DNA of 64,000 nt, from positions 372,001-436,000 of the forward strand of contig JAOCPU010000009.1 of the NCBI GenBank assembly GCA_035772785.1, read 5' to 3'. Below, piece after piece: positions 21,502-32,344 of this stretch (position 1 is its first letter; each line of letters starts with the position of its first letter). The position numbers and the translations under genes were made by a program. A model generated the notes under the pieces. It made no database searches and was not told where the DNA came from. It saw nothing but the letters and a program-made list of their open reading frames with translations. Origin of the DNA: Phlebiopsis flavidoalba. Taxonomy: Eukaryota; Basidiomycota; Agaricomycetes; Polyporales; Phanerochaetaceae.

Positions 21502-22413
21502 AGAGTGCGGTATGGCCGACAAGATCCCGCGCCACCATAGAATTCGAGTTTGTATGTTCGATATTGGACTCCGACTAGTGGTTGCGCGGGCCGCGCAGGC
21601 CGGTTGCGTCTCGGTTTTGTTCTATGGCCCGAAACGCGTGGCGCGCGGCGGTTTGCCTCGCTGGTGGGGATCAGAATTTGGTAAGTTCAGAACCTGGGCG
21701 CTGTCTTACTCGCGCTACATAGGCTGGCTATAGTTTTGTGTGTTAATAAGCACAAGAGTTAGTTATTATTGATTTTGTCTTACACATGGTTGCTCCAATC
21801 TATGTACAGAAGTTGTTATCTGTAATGTACATAGTATGTCAGTCCTGTATAGAATAGCCAGGGGGAGGAGAAGACTACTAACCACTTAAATAAACCACTA
21901 GTGTACCAACTGAGCGAGAGGTCGGCTCTTGCCACTGTCGTCATGGCGACGCGGCAGTGCGCTGCTCGCAGAAATCATTTGGGCTCTTGGTCCGCCATGG
22001 GCCGGGGTGCGTCGGTCTCGTGTCCCAAAGGGCGTCGCTCGTGTCGCCGTGGCCGTCTCGTTGCATGGCATCTGCGGCGCGTCAGGCCGCTCTCTGCTGG
22101 TTGTTATGGGGGCCTCGTTTTGCGCGGCGCCGTTGCCCGCGTCCTTCGTGCTGTCCTACAATCAGCTTTTGCGGCGGCCCCCAATCTGAATGACGGTCCG
22201 TTGTTAGCCAGGTGACGGAATGTGTCGGTTGCCCCGCGACCAAGCGCACGCGGGTATTCGGTGCCCTGCTCTCGATGACACGTTCCAACGGCCAACGTTA
22301 AGACCTGGATTGAAAGAACAAAGAGAAAGTAAGCAAACTACATTGACTTCAAGTTAAATGGGAGATTACTCACTGGGTTTCGATGTAGGACCTCGCCGCG
22401 CGTGTCCACAGCC

Positions 22414-22883
22414 GGGGGGGGGGGGGGGGGGGGGGAGGGACGCTCCAACCGCGTCGAGTTTCATCGTACAAGTGACCGCCGCCTTTACGCTGTTCTAACT
22501 GCTTGGACGCCATTGTGGCAGTGCGTGTGAGTTCGGCGTCGATGGCGGCAACGGGGGTTTCGTCCGTACAACCGGCCGCGTGGTCTGGTATACCGAGGCA
22601 TTTCCGTCCAGCCCTCGTTCGAGCGAGCGACGTCGTTGTGAACTATACGCGACTTAACCGGGGGGGGGACGAGGCTCAATGACGGTAACGCCGTGCCGTC
22701 ATTCTCATCTCTCTTCGTGTCCTCTGTCTAATGTAGCGTGTGCTGTCTTTCGTGCAGGTCCACCTTCGGCGCACAGCCGCGGTCTGCGGCCCCCTTGTAC
22801 CCGTTGCACTACTCGTGCCCGACGCCGTCCTTCTGAACCTTGGCGAGTGGCCTGTTCCACTGCTCGCGGGGGGGGGGGGGGGG
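22414..22883. repeat. Two long G homopolymers (22 and 16 bases)
   Basis: G runs lie at 22414-22435 and 22868-22883. With the 20-base run at 20193-20212 and a C17 run at 31121-31137 inside the MTC1 gene, the window holds four pure G/C homopolymers of 16 or more bases. Such lengths are exceptional in fungal coding regions. They may be sequencing artefacts or true G-rich tracts able to form quadruplexes. Confidence 0.8.
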
Positions 22884-23112
22884 TTGCGCACCTGACTTCG
22901 TCTCAGTGCGCTCTGCGCATTCCTTGGTGTAAACGACGCGCTGAGCACGCCGGCCGCGCTCTCGTTTATCGACCGCACGGCCTCGACGCACGGCACGGTG
23001 TCCCGTGCGTCGGGCGTGGCGCCCTCTCGGGAGGGGGGTGGGGGGCGCCCGTGGTTCATGGTTGAGTGCTTGTCCGGACTGGTTTCCTAACGTTCCCCTG
23101 ACGCCGCTTTAA

Positions 23113-24207
23113 ATGTGCTATTGGCGACCTGGTTCGTGGCGTGTGACACGGCGTCCGGCTTGTGCTCACATCTTCGCGGTCGTCGCACCGCACCGGGGTG
23201 CGTTGTCTCATCGTGGTATGCTAAGCTGCTTTCACTCAATATTGTACGTCGCAGCACCGCGTGACGTATGCTCCTGCCACAGCGACTCTCCCATGCGACG
23301 CGCGCACGACGCCCCGCGCCGTTGCGTGCGTTCTCGTTCGTCCTCGCCATTGACCGAGCACCACGGCATCGGGCCGTGCGACGCGCTCGCCGTGGTCGTC
23401 CAAGGCACCACACATCCGGGGGCACCGGCCGTCGCGCTCCTCGTCGACGGCCGCCGCTGTGTCTTTGGCGTGCGCTGCGCACGGCGCCGCGCTGACTGCC
23501 TTCGCTGGGCCTCGTCGGTAACGAAAGACGTGGGGTCCTCCGCGTCTCGTCCGCCGCCATTTGCCCATCTGACGTCGTTCGCAGATGGCCTCGAGCGCGG
23601 CCTCTGGGGCTTAACAAATGCCCGTGGGAACCTGCATAATGAAGGTGAGTTCCATTTGGTCTGTTGCGCAAGGGAAACGAAAGCTAACGTACCATTAGAG
23701 AGCGTTGGCCGTGGCGCGATGTGCATGTGCCCGCGCCATGTGTGGTTTGCCGCTGGCGAGACGGCACGGAGTGACGCGAAAGCAGCGTGCAGCCGCGTGC
23801 ACAACGCTCTCCGTCGACCTGAATCCTGTCTTGCCTTGCGAGAGCGCGGGCCGTTTGGTAAGTTTTGTCGTCCGCGCGTCTTGGTTGACGAATGTGCGTT
23901 GTCGCGGGCGACGCTCCCCGCGCATGAGGGCGCAGAGACGCAGCGGCGAGAGAGGCTTCAACTCTGCGCTCGGGATTATGTGCTCTGCCGGTGGTGTTTG
24001 GATGGCTGTTCGCACCGTTGGGAACGGGCGTCTTTCCCCGAGAGCGTCTTTGGCTGTTGTCCGCTGATGCTTGTCTCGCGTACGCGTTTAGCGGCTCTGC
24101 GGCCTTTCGAGAACCCACCGCGCAGGCCTCGGCTGATGCCGCTAAACCGTCCAGCACACTCAATGGTGAGATTCGAATGCCGGCTTGTAAACATGAATAA
24201 GTACTGA
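23113..24207 (+). CDS. Hypothetical protein with a likely in-frame intron
   Basis: From the ATG at 23113 the frame is open for 364 codons. A 54-nt stretch at 23645-23698 has a GTGAGT donor, a GCTAAC branch and a TTAG acceptor. It is a multiple of three, so the frame passes through it either way. Decoded parts include GPCDALAVVVQGTTHPGAPA, LLVDGRRCVFGVRCARR and CPRHVWFAAGETARSDAKAA. The Arg- and Cys-rich composition is like that of many frames in GC-rich DNA, and an overlapping second frame is also open after the intron (23705-24067). A possible further donor (GTAAGT) lies near 23859. No family is recognised. Confidence 0.35.
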   Translation: MCYWRPGSWRVTRRPACAHIFAVVAPHRGALSHRGMLSCFHSILYVAAPRDVCSCHSDSPMRRAHDAPRRCVRSRSSSPLTEHHGIGPCDALAVVVQGTTHPGAPAVALLVDGRRCVFGVRCARRRADCLRWASSVTKDVGSSASRPPPFAHLTSFADGLERGLWGLTNARGNLHNEGEFHLVCCARETKANVPLESVGRGAMCMCPRHVWFAAGETARSDAKAACSRVHNALRRPESCLALRERGPFGKFCRPRVLVDECALSRATLPAHEGAETQRRERLQLCARDYVLCRWCLDGCSHRWERASFPESVFGCCPLMLVSRTRLAALRPFENPPRRPRLMPLNRPAHSMVRFECRLVNMNKY

Positions 24208-24506
24208 CCTTTCAAAGGCAATTTTCCTACACTCGGCGCGCCCCTCTGTCGTATTTCCCATCGCGCGGCCGGCGTCTCGATGGCACGACGGGCGCAAGTC
24301 TCGTTTACGAGACCTGTGCGTCTGCTTCTCTACCAAAACTACACCAAAGGTCAGTAAAGTCAGATACTGGTAAGAAATGTGCTTACTGTATTACTGATGG
24401 CTCTTGAAAACGCGCGAGAACGCGCAGCAAGCGACTGTGAAAGACAGGTAAGGATATCAGTAAAGCGCGAGAGTGAGACGAGAAAAAAAACGAACCTCAA
24501 AGCAGC

Positions 24507-25106
24507 ATGCCCGGCGCTGTTGTGCCCAAGAGACCGGACCGGGAGCGTGCAAGTCCCCCGCTCCCGAACGAGAGCCGTGTGGCTCGGTGCCGTGGTGTCT
24601 TGAAATGCCGGGCGTGCACGCCATCTTGCAGGCGGTTACGGCGCAGTGCACGCGCAACGACGCGCGTGCTGTCGTTGGTGCAACGAGACTGGGCGGGGGG
24701 TTGGAACGCCCCGCGACTTGCTGGGTTTGTGACTGGCGGCGGCGAAGGCGGGCGGAGCGGAGAGAGTGGGGCGGCGGCTGCGACGGGGGTGTGTGCGGCG
24801 AGGATGCAGAGCGCTGCCCCCGAATGCCGGCTGTTGAAGTGCGTGCGCCGCCCTCAAGGCCTCATGTTCAAGGCTAGGGGCTTGGGGGAGGCGGGGTCGA
24901 GGTCTCGTTCGACGCCGCACCCATCGAGGCCTGCTGCGCGGCTCGACAAAGCGATATGGGCGATACGGGGCGCGGCTGTCGTTGTGACACAGCCCGCCGC
25001 ACCGTCATTTTCGAAGTGGGGGTGGCACTCGAGATTGAGGGCAGGCGGCGCCGTTCGGCGGCCCGTGCCTATCGTGGTCGGCTCTCTGGAGTTGCTCGTC
25101 GCATGA
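24507..25106 (+). CDS. Hypothetical protein
   Basis: The ATG at 24507 opens a 199-codon frame (MPGAVVPKRPDRERASPP ... CRGVLKCRACTPSCRRL ... AAVVVTQPAAPSFSKWG). The last 60 bases, encoding GGAVRRPVPIVVGSLELLVA, resemble a second stretch at 25170-25230 that reads GAAPFDAIRLIVGSSLIAWG in another exon-like frame ending at a GTAAGC donor near 25327. This hints at a local duplication. No domain is recognised, and GC-rich DNA makes open frames cheap. Confidence 0.27.
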   Translation: MPGAVVPKRPDRERASPPLPNESRVARCRGVLKCRACTPSCRRLRRSARATTRVLSLVQRDWAGGWNAPRLAGFVTGGGEGGRSGESGAAAATGVCAARMQSAAPECRLLKCVRRPQGLMFKARGLGEAGSRSRSTPHPSRPAARLDKAIWAIRGAAVVVTQPAAPSFSKWGWHSRLRAGGAVRRPVPIVVGSLELLVA

Positions 25107-26274
25107 CGAGCGGGAGGAGCGGCACGGCGTGCCCAGCCCGCTGCTTTCGATTTCTAGGGTTCGAGGTTTGAGAGGGGCGGCGCCGTTCGACGCCATCCGC
25201 CTCATAGTCGGCTCTTCGCTCATCGCGTGGGGTCCTTGGCCGGATGTCGAGCGGTCTCCGAAGACCGCGGTCGTCGTTGCGCGGGTGCGCGCGCGAGATT
25301 GCGGTGAGGACGTGCTTGAAGTCCAAGTAAGCTATGCATAATGTGTGAGAACGTGGGGAATAAGCACGAACGAGACAGACTTACCGGCCTGTTGTCACGG
25401 TGAGCTGCGGGCGTGCGGGCGGTCGAAGTAGCGGCGCACCGCGCCGGCACGCACTAGCTGTAGAGTGGCAACGCGGTCGACGAGGACGACGCGGGGGGCG
25501 CAGCGTGCGGCCATCATGAATTGTTGTGCGCCGGGTGAGTGTCGACGGCGGCGAGTCGACACTGGTGGAGGGAGAAGGGATGGTGGTAGTCGAGGGCAAA
25601 GTCCATGGCGGGATAGACGCCCATCCGCGGACGGACTTTGGCACGCACGTCCGGCAGTAAAGAGCATATCATTGCAACGGTACACATGGAATCTAGTACA
25701 AATACATGTAAATGGTAGTATACACAAGTAAGGACCGAATACTATTGGGCTTGAACGTGTTTACTGGTCGCGTTTGCGACGCGCGATGACAGCGGCGGTG
25801 CGCCGTGCGCATCTCGACCTTATTGACGCGTCTCGAGATCGAGACGGACGTCTGCGCGCAAACAGCACTAGGCCAGTGGGAGCTGAGCCTAGTCGCTCGG
25901 CTCTCGGGTGACGCCTACCGCGAGTCGACCGGGAGCATCAAGTAAGAAGTCTCCCAAAGGCGGCAGAGCGCGGGGAGAGCACACTCCATCTAGATGGCGC
26001 ACGACCTACCAAGACGGACTATCGTCTGCGACGGCGGGGAAGACCAATGTATGACGTGAGGCACCGGCAGGACGCGTCCCGGCGTCTGCCATGCCGCACC
26101 GCGCTGTCTGTGCCTCCCTACGCACGTCTCTGCCACCGCGGACAATCTGCGTGAGGCGGCATCATGATACAGCCCAACGCGTCCGCTTGCCCACGTCCGC
26201 CCTTTATGAGTCCCCGCCGCCACACAGGACACCAGCCGCCAACACACTCCACCGCTGTTCTCGGTGACCTCCCG

Positions 26275-27574
26275 ATGCCCTAGCCCAGCCAGCATGTATG
26301 TCCCCCCCATCCGGCCGTCTGCAGGCGCCCGCAAGCACATTCAGCACATTCTGTACATACAACATAGCTAGCACAACATGCACGTAGGAGGACCCCCAGC
26401 TCTTGCAGAAACCTTTTCTCTCTCTCGAGTCTCGCCATGGCGCCCCAGCTCCGGCGCACGCCCCGCGAACCCAGGGCAGCAGCCCCGGCATGGGGCGCCC
26501 CCTCAAGGCCTTTCCCCCCGACAAGTGCGTGCGCGAACCCGCGACGCGACGCGACACGGCAGAGACTGACCCGCCCGCAGGTACATCGCCGGCGCCGTGC
26601 TCACCGTCCTGCACTGCTGGCATGTCCAGACTGCCCCAATGGTCGCGTGAGTCGCCCCGCCCGCACCCTTGACGCGTCCGCTGACGCGCATATATGCGAC
26701 CCCCTAGACGCGTCACGCTCACAGGAGGTAGGGGAACTACCGCGGCTTTGTCGTCTACGACTCCTACGTCCGCCCCACGTAAGTTCGCGCCGCGCCGCAG
26801 CCGAATGCACTCGCTCACGGCGCGACATACAGCCAGCCGGTGACCGACTACCGCACCGCCGAGACCGGCTCACGGCGAACCACATCGCACAAGGTACGAC
26901 CGCGCTGTCTGCTACCGCTAGATGCGCGCATGCTGACGCGCCGCCAGCCCCGCAGTTCGCGCGACGTTGCAGCAGCGCGTCGCCGCCGTGCTCCCGCGAC
27001 AAGATCCTCATCGGCTACGGCCTCTGGGGAGTTCCTCTCTGTGAGTTCCTCTGCGCGCCAAAAGAAGGAAATGGTGTGACTCCACGAGACGGCAGGTGAT
27101 GGGCCTCTCAGCACACGGAGCCACCCCGCGAATCGGACACGCGCGAACGAGTCGTACGCGCTCTTTCCTGCCCTTCGCGCCCGCCGCAGGGGCCTGAGCT
27201 AAAATACCGCTCGAACGTGCAGGGGGTGCCAGTAGCTCGTCACGCTCTGGTCAACCGCTTTCATACATGGCCCCCGCGGCCATCGGCGATGCACGGGGAG
27301 GGCGACATCATCCCATTTACGTCTACTCCCCGGGGCCTGTTCCCCCGCCCGTCGGTCTAGTGGGGGCAGGTGTGCGCTTCCCCGTACTGACGCACACGCA
27401 GGTCGAACACCGCTCCGCGCCGCAGCCGCGCTCAGCGACCTGTTTCCGCTCGTTGCAGAGCAGGTCTGGGAGGGCGTCAATCAGCCGCGGTGGGGACGCC
27501 GCGCCGGCTCGTGGCCCTGTGGCGCTGCCCCCGGACGCGTATGTACACACGGACGCATAAACTGCTTCACCTAG
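26275..27574 (+). pseudogene. REX4-like exonuclease-fold gene, damaged block B copy
   Basis: The ATG matching block A's start is followed after one codon by TAG (ATG CCC TAG), so this start is dead. Downstream, LKAFPPDK, the 3' splice to YIAGAVLTVL, RGFVVYDSYVRP and the DKILIGYGLW region are recognisable but interrupted by insertions. Exon 2 (26580-26646) is informative: it is 5 bases longer than in block A and stays in phase with the next exon as VLHCWHVQTAPMVA|RVTLTDY. By eye LHCWHV aligns with LDCEMV of active REX4 enzymes, putting His and Trp at the catalytic Asp and Glu positions. The end of homology, CTTCACCTAG, is at 27574. It may be a true pseudogene or an unpolished copy. Confidence 0.7.
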
Positions 27575-28139
27575 ATGATAGACTCGTGCCGCCGAGGGGA
27601 CCCGTCAACCCAGGCCGCAGAACTCTGCACTAGACTTCGCACCGAAAGATTGCCTCATTTTATTATTATCGCAGACTTTCTTTTTTTCATTAATTTATTT
27701 GCCGTCCCTGGCGCGGATGCTGTAGATGTAGTATGTATCAGTGTGCGGTTCCGCTGCCGCTGCCAGCCTGCGGCGGTGTGGCCCGCCAGGACAATTTTGT
27801 GAACTCTGTTGTAACTCCGTTGTGCTGTACTAAAAAACGGCTCCCCCCGGAGCGTGTGGGCCTCTGTAACAATACCATGAGATCTCCATCAGCAAACGAG
27901 TTGGTGGGTGGTGGGACGGTGAGGAAAGGAGGCGACGTGCCGGGATCGGGGGGCGAATTGAGCAAGAAGGAGTGGAGGTGACGGAATAAAAAGGTACAGT
28001 AGGGGACAGATAGTACAGCGGTCGGGTGGGAGGCCCGGTGGCGGCGGGAGAAAAAAACAGGGGAAGGGAAGGATGGGAAAGGGCAAAGGAAAAAAGATGG
28101 CGGAAGGCACAAGTGGCCCACGGTTCGTGTGGGCGTGGG

Positions 28140-29253
28140 CTACACGCTGGCACGAAGGCTCGACCGTCGGAGAGGGGCAGGAACAGGCTCGAAGGGGGGG
28201 GGGAAGGGTTCGCGAGCGGCTAGAGCTAGGGGGCGAGGGGCTCGGCCGGCAAGAAGGGGGGGGCGAAAGAGGCCCCGGACGGGTTGGCCATGGCGGCAGC
28301 GGCTCGATCGCATGCGAGGCACGCTGTCGAGATGACAGCTCCGTCCAACGGGTGCGGTCTTCGGAGCGGGGGGGCGGGAGGGTGAGCTGTGCGCCAGTCG
28401 GCCCGTCTGCGGGGGTAGGTTAGCGTGAGGCGGTGGGTGCGTGGGTGTTTGATGCCCGTGGCTGTGGCCGTACCGCTGGGGAATGGATGCCTGCGCTCGG
28501 GGCCGATTGACCTCCAGTTGACTGGTGAGCTGCTTGCAGGATGCGGCGACTCGGCGGGGGCCTCTGAGTTTCTTGTGTCTTCGGCCTCTGATCAGTTATT
28601 TGTGTATCCTGGCCACTCGTTCTTGAGCCGCTACTGGCTGTCTTGCTCATGCACGCCTGAGGTGAGTTCAATAGTTTTCTGGTCTATTCAGTAAAGAAAA
28701 ACCGGCCGGTCCTGTGGTGGTAAGGATATTTGCTTACACACCGTAGCCTCTTTTTCTCAGCAAACGCTTCTACCTTTTCAGTTCTGCACCTTTCTGTGCT
28801 TATCGCCAGTCTACACCGCGGCACTGCTTATCTCTGTTTTTTTTGTTTGGTCCTTCTTTTTTTCTCCCTGTTATCTGTTATCGGAGAGGGAGGGTCGTGT
28901 CCAGCAGCGGTGGCATCGGTTCCGTTGCGCCTCGACGCGGCGCCAGCGTTTCAGGGCCGGAAGACACGGGACTGTGCTAAACACGCATCGTAAGACGGGA
29001 TCCGAGCAATATGGTTTTGAGATGCCGCGCAAGAACAGCAAATACGGCGGGGGGCGGGAGGCACGCGCGAGTGGAGGGGCTTGCTGTGTGTACTGTGCTT
29101 GGTCTTACAGGGCTGTCCCTTTTGTATTGAGCCTCTCTCCGGCTCGCTCCTTCAGAGTTGGGTCCCGCTCGAGGTCGTTGTCGTAAGTATGGTAGAGAGT
29201 CAAGCAGCACCGACGGCTGCTCGACGCTGCCTGCGGTGTCGTTTGGCAGACAT
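28140..29253 (-). pseudogene. Decayed SPF27/BCAS2 copy in block B
   Basis: The start (the ATG at 29253, in a context matching 12661 in block A) and the first about 35 codons are recognisable (SSRRCCLTLYHTYDNDLE with RDPTLKERAGERLNTK). EPMPPL survives near 28910. From 28500 to 28900 the alanine/glutamine-rich helical region is replaced by diverged, T-rich sequence in which the LALQQQYGSNAW block is no longer readable. The expected position of the C-terminus is near 28140. Loss through the conserved core, not just single indels, argues for real decay, with block A holding the working gene. Confidence 0.7.
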
Positions 29254-29419
29254 TTTGTGGCGGATAGTGGTAGTGATTGAAGCAAGCAGAGAGCCCGCTG
29301 CAGGCGTTGCCGCCGCGGCGCTTGTTCGCGAGGCGTCGGAGTGCCAACTTGGGAGTCTGCACTTTGCCTCGAGAGTGACTGCCTGGACCTGGCTTACGCA
29401 CCACTCTACAAAACGGCCG

Positions 29420-30684
29420 ATGTCCCTCCGCCTCTGGTGCACCCAGAGAACGCGGGCCGCCTTGTTCAGCAGCTTGCCTGCGCGCAGTGCGGCCGCCGCG
29501 CCCCGCCGATGCTGCACAACTCGCGCGCAGCGAAAGGTTTCAGCGCCGTTTCGCCTGCGCCTGCCGAACCCGCCCCGCCTCACGCAACTGGTGTCCGCCA
29601 CACCCCAGCGTCCGCCTCGCCGTTCACGGAGCCCGACCTCGCCGAACCCGTCGCTCACGAAGCACGCAGAGACGACGGCGGGCCTGCACGGCTTCAGCAG
29701 CGACGCGTACGTGACGCAGTGCCTGCCGCGCTTCGTGCAGCAGTTCTCGGTGCTCAACGCACCGAGCTCAACGCTATACGTGTAGATGTAGAGAGGCCGG
29801 CAGCGCTGATGCCACGTGCTCACCTTCATGCGCCGACCCACTACCTAGTGCCAGGTTTCAAGAAGGCGTCATAGCGACGTCACCGCCGTCGACTTTCCCC
29901 GGAGCGCGACCAGGCGCTTCGCGGTGGTCTATCACCACATTCTCAGGCAATTCCGCCACGGGCAGGCCCGCATCCAGTAGCTCAAAGAAGCCTACGCATA
30001 GGCTGAGGCAAGACTCTGCGTCCCAAGGCGGCAGCTGGACTCTTCCGCCGGTGCGGATTGGTGAGCGGAATTATTTCTGGCCGTTTATCTGTCAGCCTGG
30101 GACCTGACCGCGGCACCAGGTACGCGAGCGCGGAGACCTGGATCTGTTTTGGTGTCTTCTTCGAGGGCCACCCCGATCTGTACGTTGCACATATGCGTCC
30201 ATTCACACCACCCTTCTTACTCACCACTTCTGTTCGTGCCAGTCGTCGATTCTGACAGATTATGGTATGCATCATGCGTAGTGTTCGCGCGGGATCGTCG
30301 CTGAGATTTTGACAGGTTTCGAGGGGACACCCCCTCCGTAAAGAATTTCCCGCTCACAGTACGTAAACGCCAGGCACGCACTCGCTTGCCTTTTGTTCAT
30401 CGCCACCACCTCTATTAGGGTTATACCGAGCCGATATGGACGAAGAGCGGAAGCGTGTCGTTTACGAGCCCCTCCAGCTCACTCAGGCATTCAGGGTGCA
30501 GTACCTCGCTTGAGGCCGTCAGAAAAAGATCTTATTTCAACCACAGCTGGGTGTGGTTTTTGCCCCAGAGGAACTTTGACTCGTTGTCTCCATGGGAGCA
30601 AGTTGGTGAGGGTGCAAAACCCCAAAGGCCGGAGGAGCTCAAGCACGTCCCACCACCCCACCTCCGCCGGCTGAGAAGAAGTAG
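29420..30684 (+). CDS. NADH:ubiquinone oxidoreductase 30-kDa subunit (NDUFS3/NuoC type)
   Basis: A peripheral-arm subunit of mitochondrial complex I, next to the quinone site. The ATG at 29420 starts MSLRL and a basic Ala/Ser/Arg/Pro-rich presequence. The mature part shows AETTAGLHGFSSDAYVTQCL and PRFVQQFSVL, then DVTAVDFP (29890-29905), FAVVYH, GVFFEGHPDL (30152-30180), LTDYG (30250) and KNFPLT. A clear 60-nt intron at 30359-30418 (GTACGT...TTAG) joins this to GYTE, followed by MDEERKRVVYEPLQLTQAFR and the C-terminal FDSLSPWEQVGEG, with a stop at 30682-30684. GHPDL-x-x-ILTDYG-x(n)-RKDFPLTGYTE is the family signature. Several frame changes interrupt it. It is convergent with MTC1, with about 100 bp between stops. 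Its first 90 bases are duplicated at 12813. Confidence 0.9.
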
Positions 30685-30786
30685 ATGCGTAGCAATACAT
30701 TCATTATATCTTTCTCTGGATCCGTCATCACGCTTGATCGTAAGAATACATCCGTCCAACCCGGTAATCTCTCGCCGTGTGTTCTG

Positions 30787-32344
30787 TCAATCTGCCTTGG
30801 TTTCGATTATTTGTGGGGGTTCCACCGGGGTATCGTCCGTCTTCTTCTGGTCCCAGCCCATCCGTGAGACAATGTACTCCTGGCGATCACCTCGACGCCG
30901 ACCCGGATAGCCTCCACAACGAGATCCTCCACCCACTCATATTCCTCCCATAAGTCAAGCCATTGGTAGGGACAGCCTGGGGTGACAGTTGAATGTGTGA
31001 TTTGATGGGCGGGATCAGAAAGGTAGAGACAGGAACTGCAATGATGATTGCGACGCCAGCCTGTTCCTCGCCCGCACGACTCGGAGTGGCGAGGGTCGTC
31101 GTGAACGGCTTACACCAAAGCCCCCCCCCCCCCCCCCTTGCTCTGATACGCAGTATACGTAAGAATACATCGTCGGGTTCTGCGCCGAGCTCGTCGTTCG
31201 GCGGGGGCTGTGCGTTACGCTTGATCATTTTCATCGAGCTACTGCACTAGACGCAGATGAGCACGGCACGTCCGCGAGGTGAGACAGAGGGACAGAGGGC
31301 GCGCGCGCACCTGTGCGAGCTTGACTGCCAGCGTCAAGGCTGTCCACCGCGTTAAGCTCGCGCTTCTCCGTCGCGTCTGCTTTGGGCGCGACTCATCGCC
31401 GCGGTTCACGACCAGATCACCGCCTTCGACCTGCTCCATTATCTGTCCGCAGGGTCAGGAACCGGACACTTGGGGAAATGCGCAAACCCGCTACGCACCC
31501 TGGCCAATGCGCGGTAAACGAGGGACTCGACGCCTCATAGCCTTTAATGTCATGGCTGAGCCATACCTGGATTACTTCATGCTCCGAGATGGGAGGGGCG
31601 ACCACGTTAAGGATGTCGGTCAGGGTCGAGAGGCCGACTCTCTTGAAGTCTTGACCTATACCGCAAATGCGTTAATTAACACCTAATGGTCGCCTGTCGC
31701 GATACGGGATGCGCACCGAGCTTCTCCAGCTGCGCCGTTCTTGCATATTCGAGCACCCCTCGCCCCATTTACGCGCCTGCTCGTTCTTGGGCAGATTCTT
31801 CACCTGCTCATCAACAACCGTCTTTGCCTGCTGAATCGCCGTCGTCGCCGTCGACCACACCACTCCCCAGCCCCAGCCGCCGCCCGATGAGCTCGCCGGC
31901 ACGGGCGCAGGCGCAGCAGCGGTCGGCGAGGGAAAGGCGACGCGAGCTGCGATTCGGGCTTCGCGGACACAAGCGAGACCCGCGAGCTCGACGATTCCGT
32001 GCGCGCGAGCGGCACACGTCGCGGATAAGGATGCGCTGGGAGGAGCCAGCGGTTGCGGCGCCCCACCCGCACGCGCTCGGTGCTCTTGCGGAGCGTCGGC
32101 GTGCCCGCGCGCGAGAGCGGTCGCTCGATGTGCGAGAGCGTCGTGCGCGGCGGCTCGGAGCTCTTCTGGGTTATCTCGTCGATGAATGCGAATGCCTCGG
32201 CCTCGCCCTCCGCGGGCTGCGGGCCTTGAGCAGCAGCGCCAGCAAGCGGCACCGGTAGTGGGGTGCGGCAAGGGACCATGTTGTCGAGGGTTCGTCGAGG
32301 AATTGGAGAGCCTCTTGTTGTTTGGATTTCGCTTTTCCGGCCAT
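30787..32344 (-). CDS. MTC1: MTC1-type protein (maintenance of telomere capping protein 1, DUF5427 family)
   Basis: The ATG at 32344 opens MAGKAKSKQQEALQFLDE, which matches the family's N-terminus. Then come AFIDEITQKSSEPPRTTLSH (near 32100-32180), IERPLSRAGTPTLRKSTERV, a Pro/Ala-rich linker and the conserved block GGGWGWGVVWSTATTAIQQA followed by KTVVDEQVKNLPKNEQARKW. After that come VVAPPISEHEVIQVWLSHD, MEQVEGGDLVVNRGDESRP, KPFTTTLATP and DPAHQITHS in another frame. The C-terminus reads RMGWDQKKTDDTPVEPPQII, with a stop at 30787-30789. Yeast MTC1 is a cytosolic/ER-associated protein tied genetically to telomere capping and Golgi traffic; the biochemical role is unclear. A C17 run (31121-31137) and indels break the frame. 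It is divergent from the chromodomain gene. Confidence 0.85.

Larger units (their letters stand above)
26075..29510. repeat. Segmental duplication, block B (partner of block A at 10060-12905)
   Basis: It has the same gene order and leader and trailer sequences as block A. It continues past block A's right edge into the complete NDUFS3 gene and MTC1, so this location probably keeps the original gene order. Compared with block A it has many 1-5 base insertions and, in the SPF27 part (28500-28960), heavy base substitution with long T runs. The left edge is near 26075, where similarity to block A begins abruptly. Confidence 0.85.

Noticed and set aside
13000..26000. Retrotransposon or DNA transposon filling the orphan strip
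   Set aside because: I found no reverse transcriptase, integrase, transposase, zinc-knuckle or Helitron motif in any frame, and no terminal repeats. Only short repeats are present.
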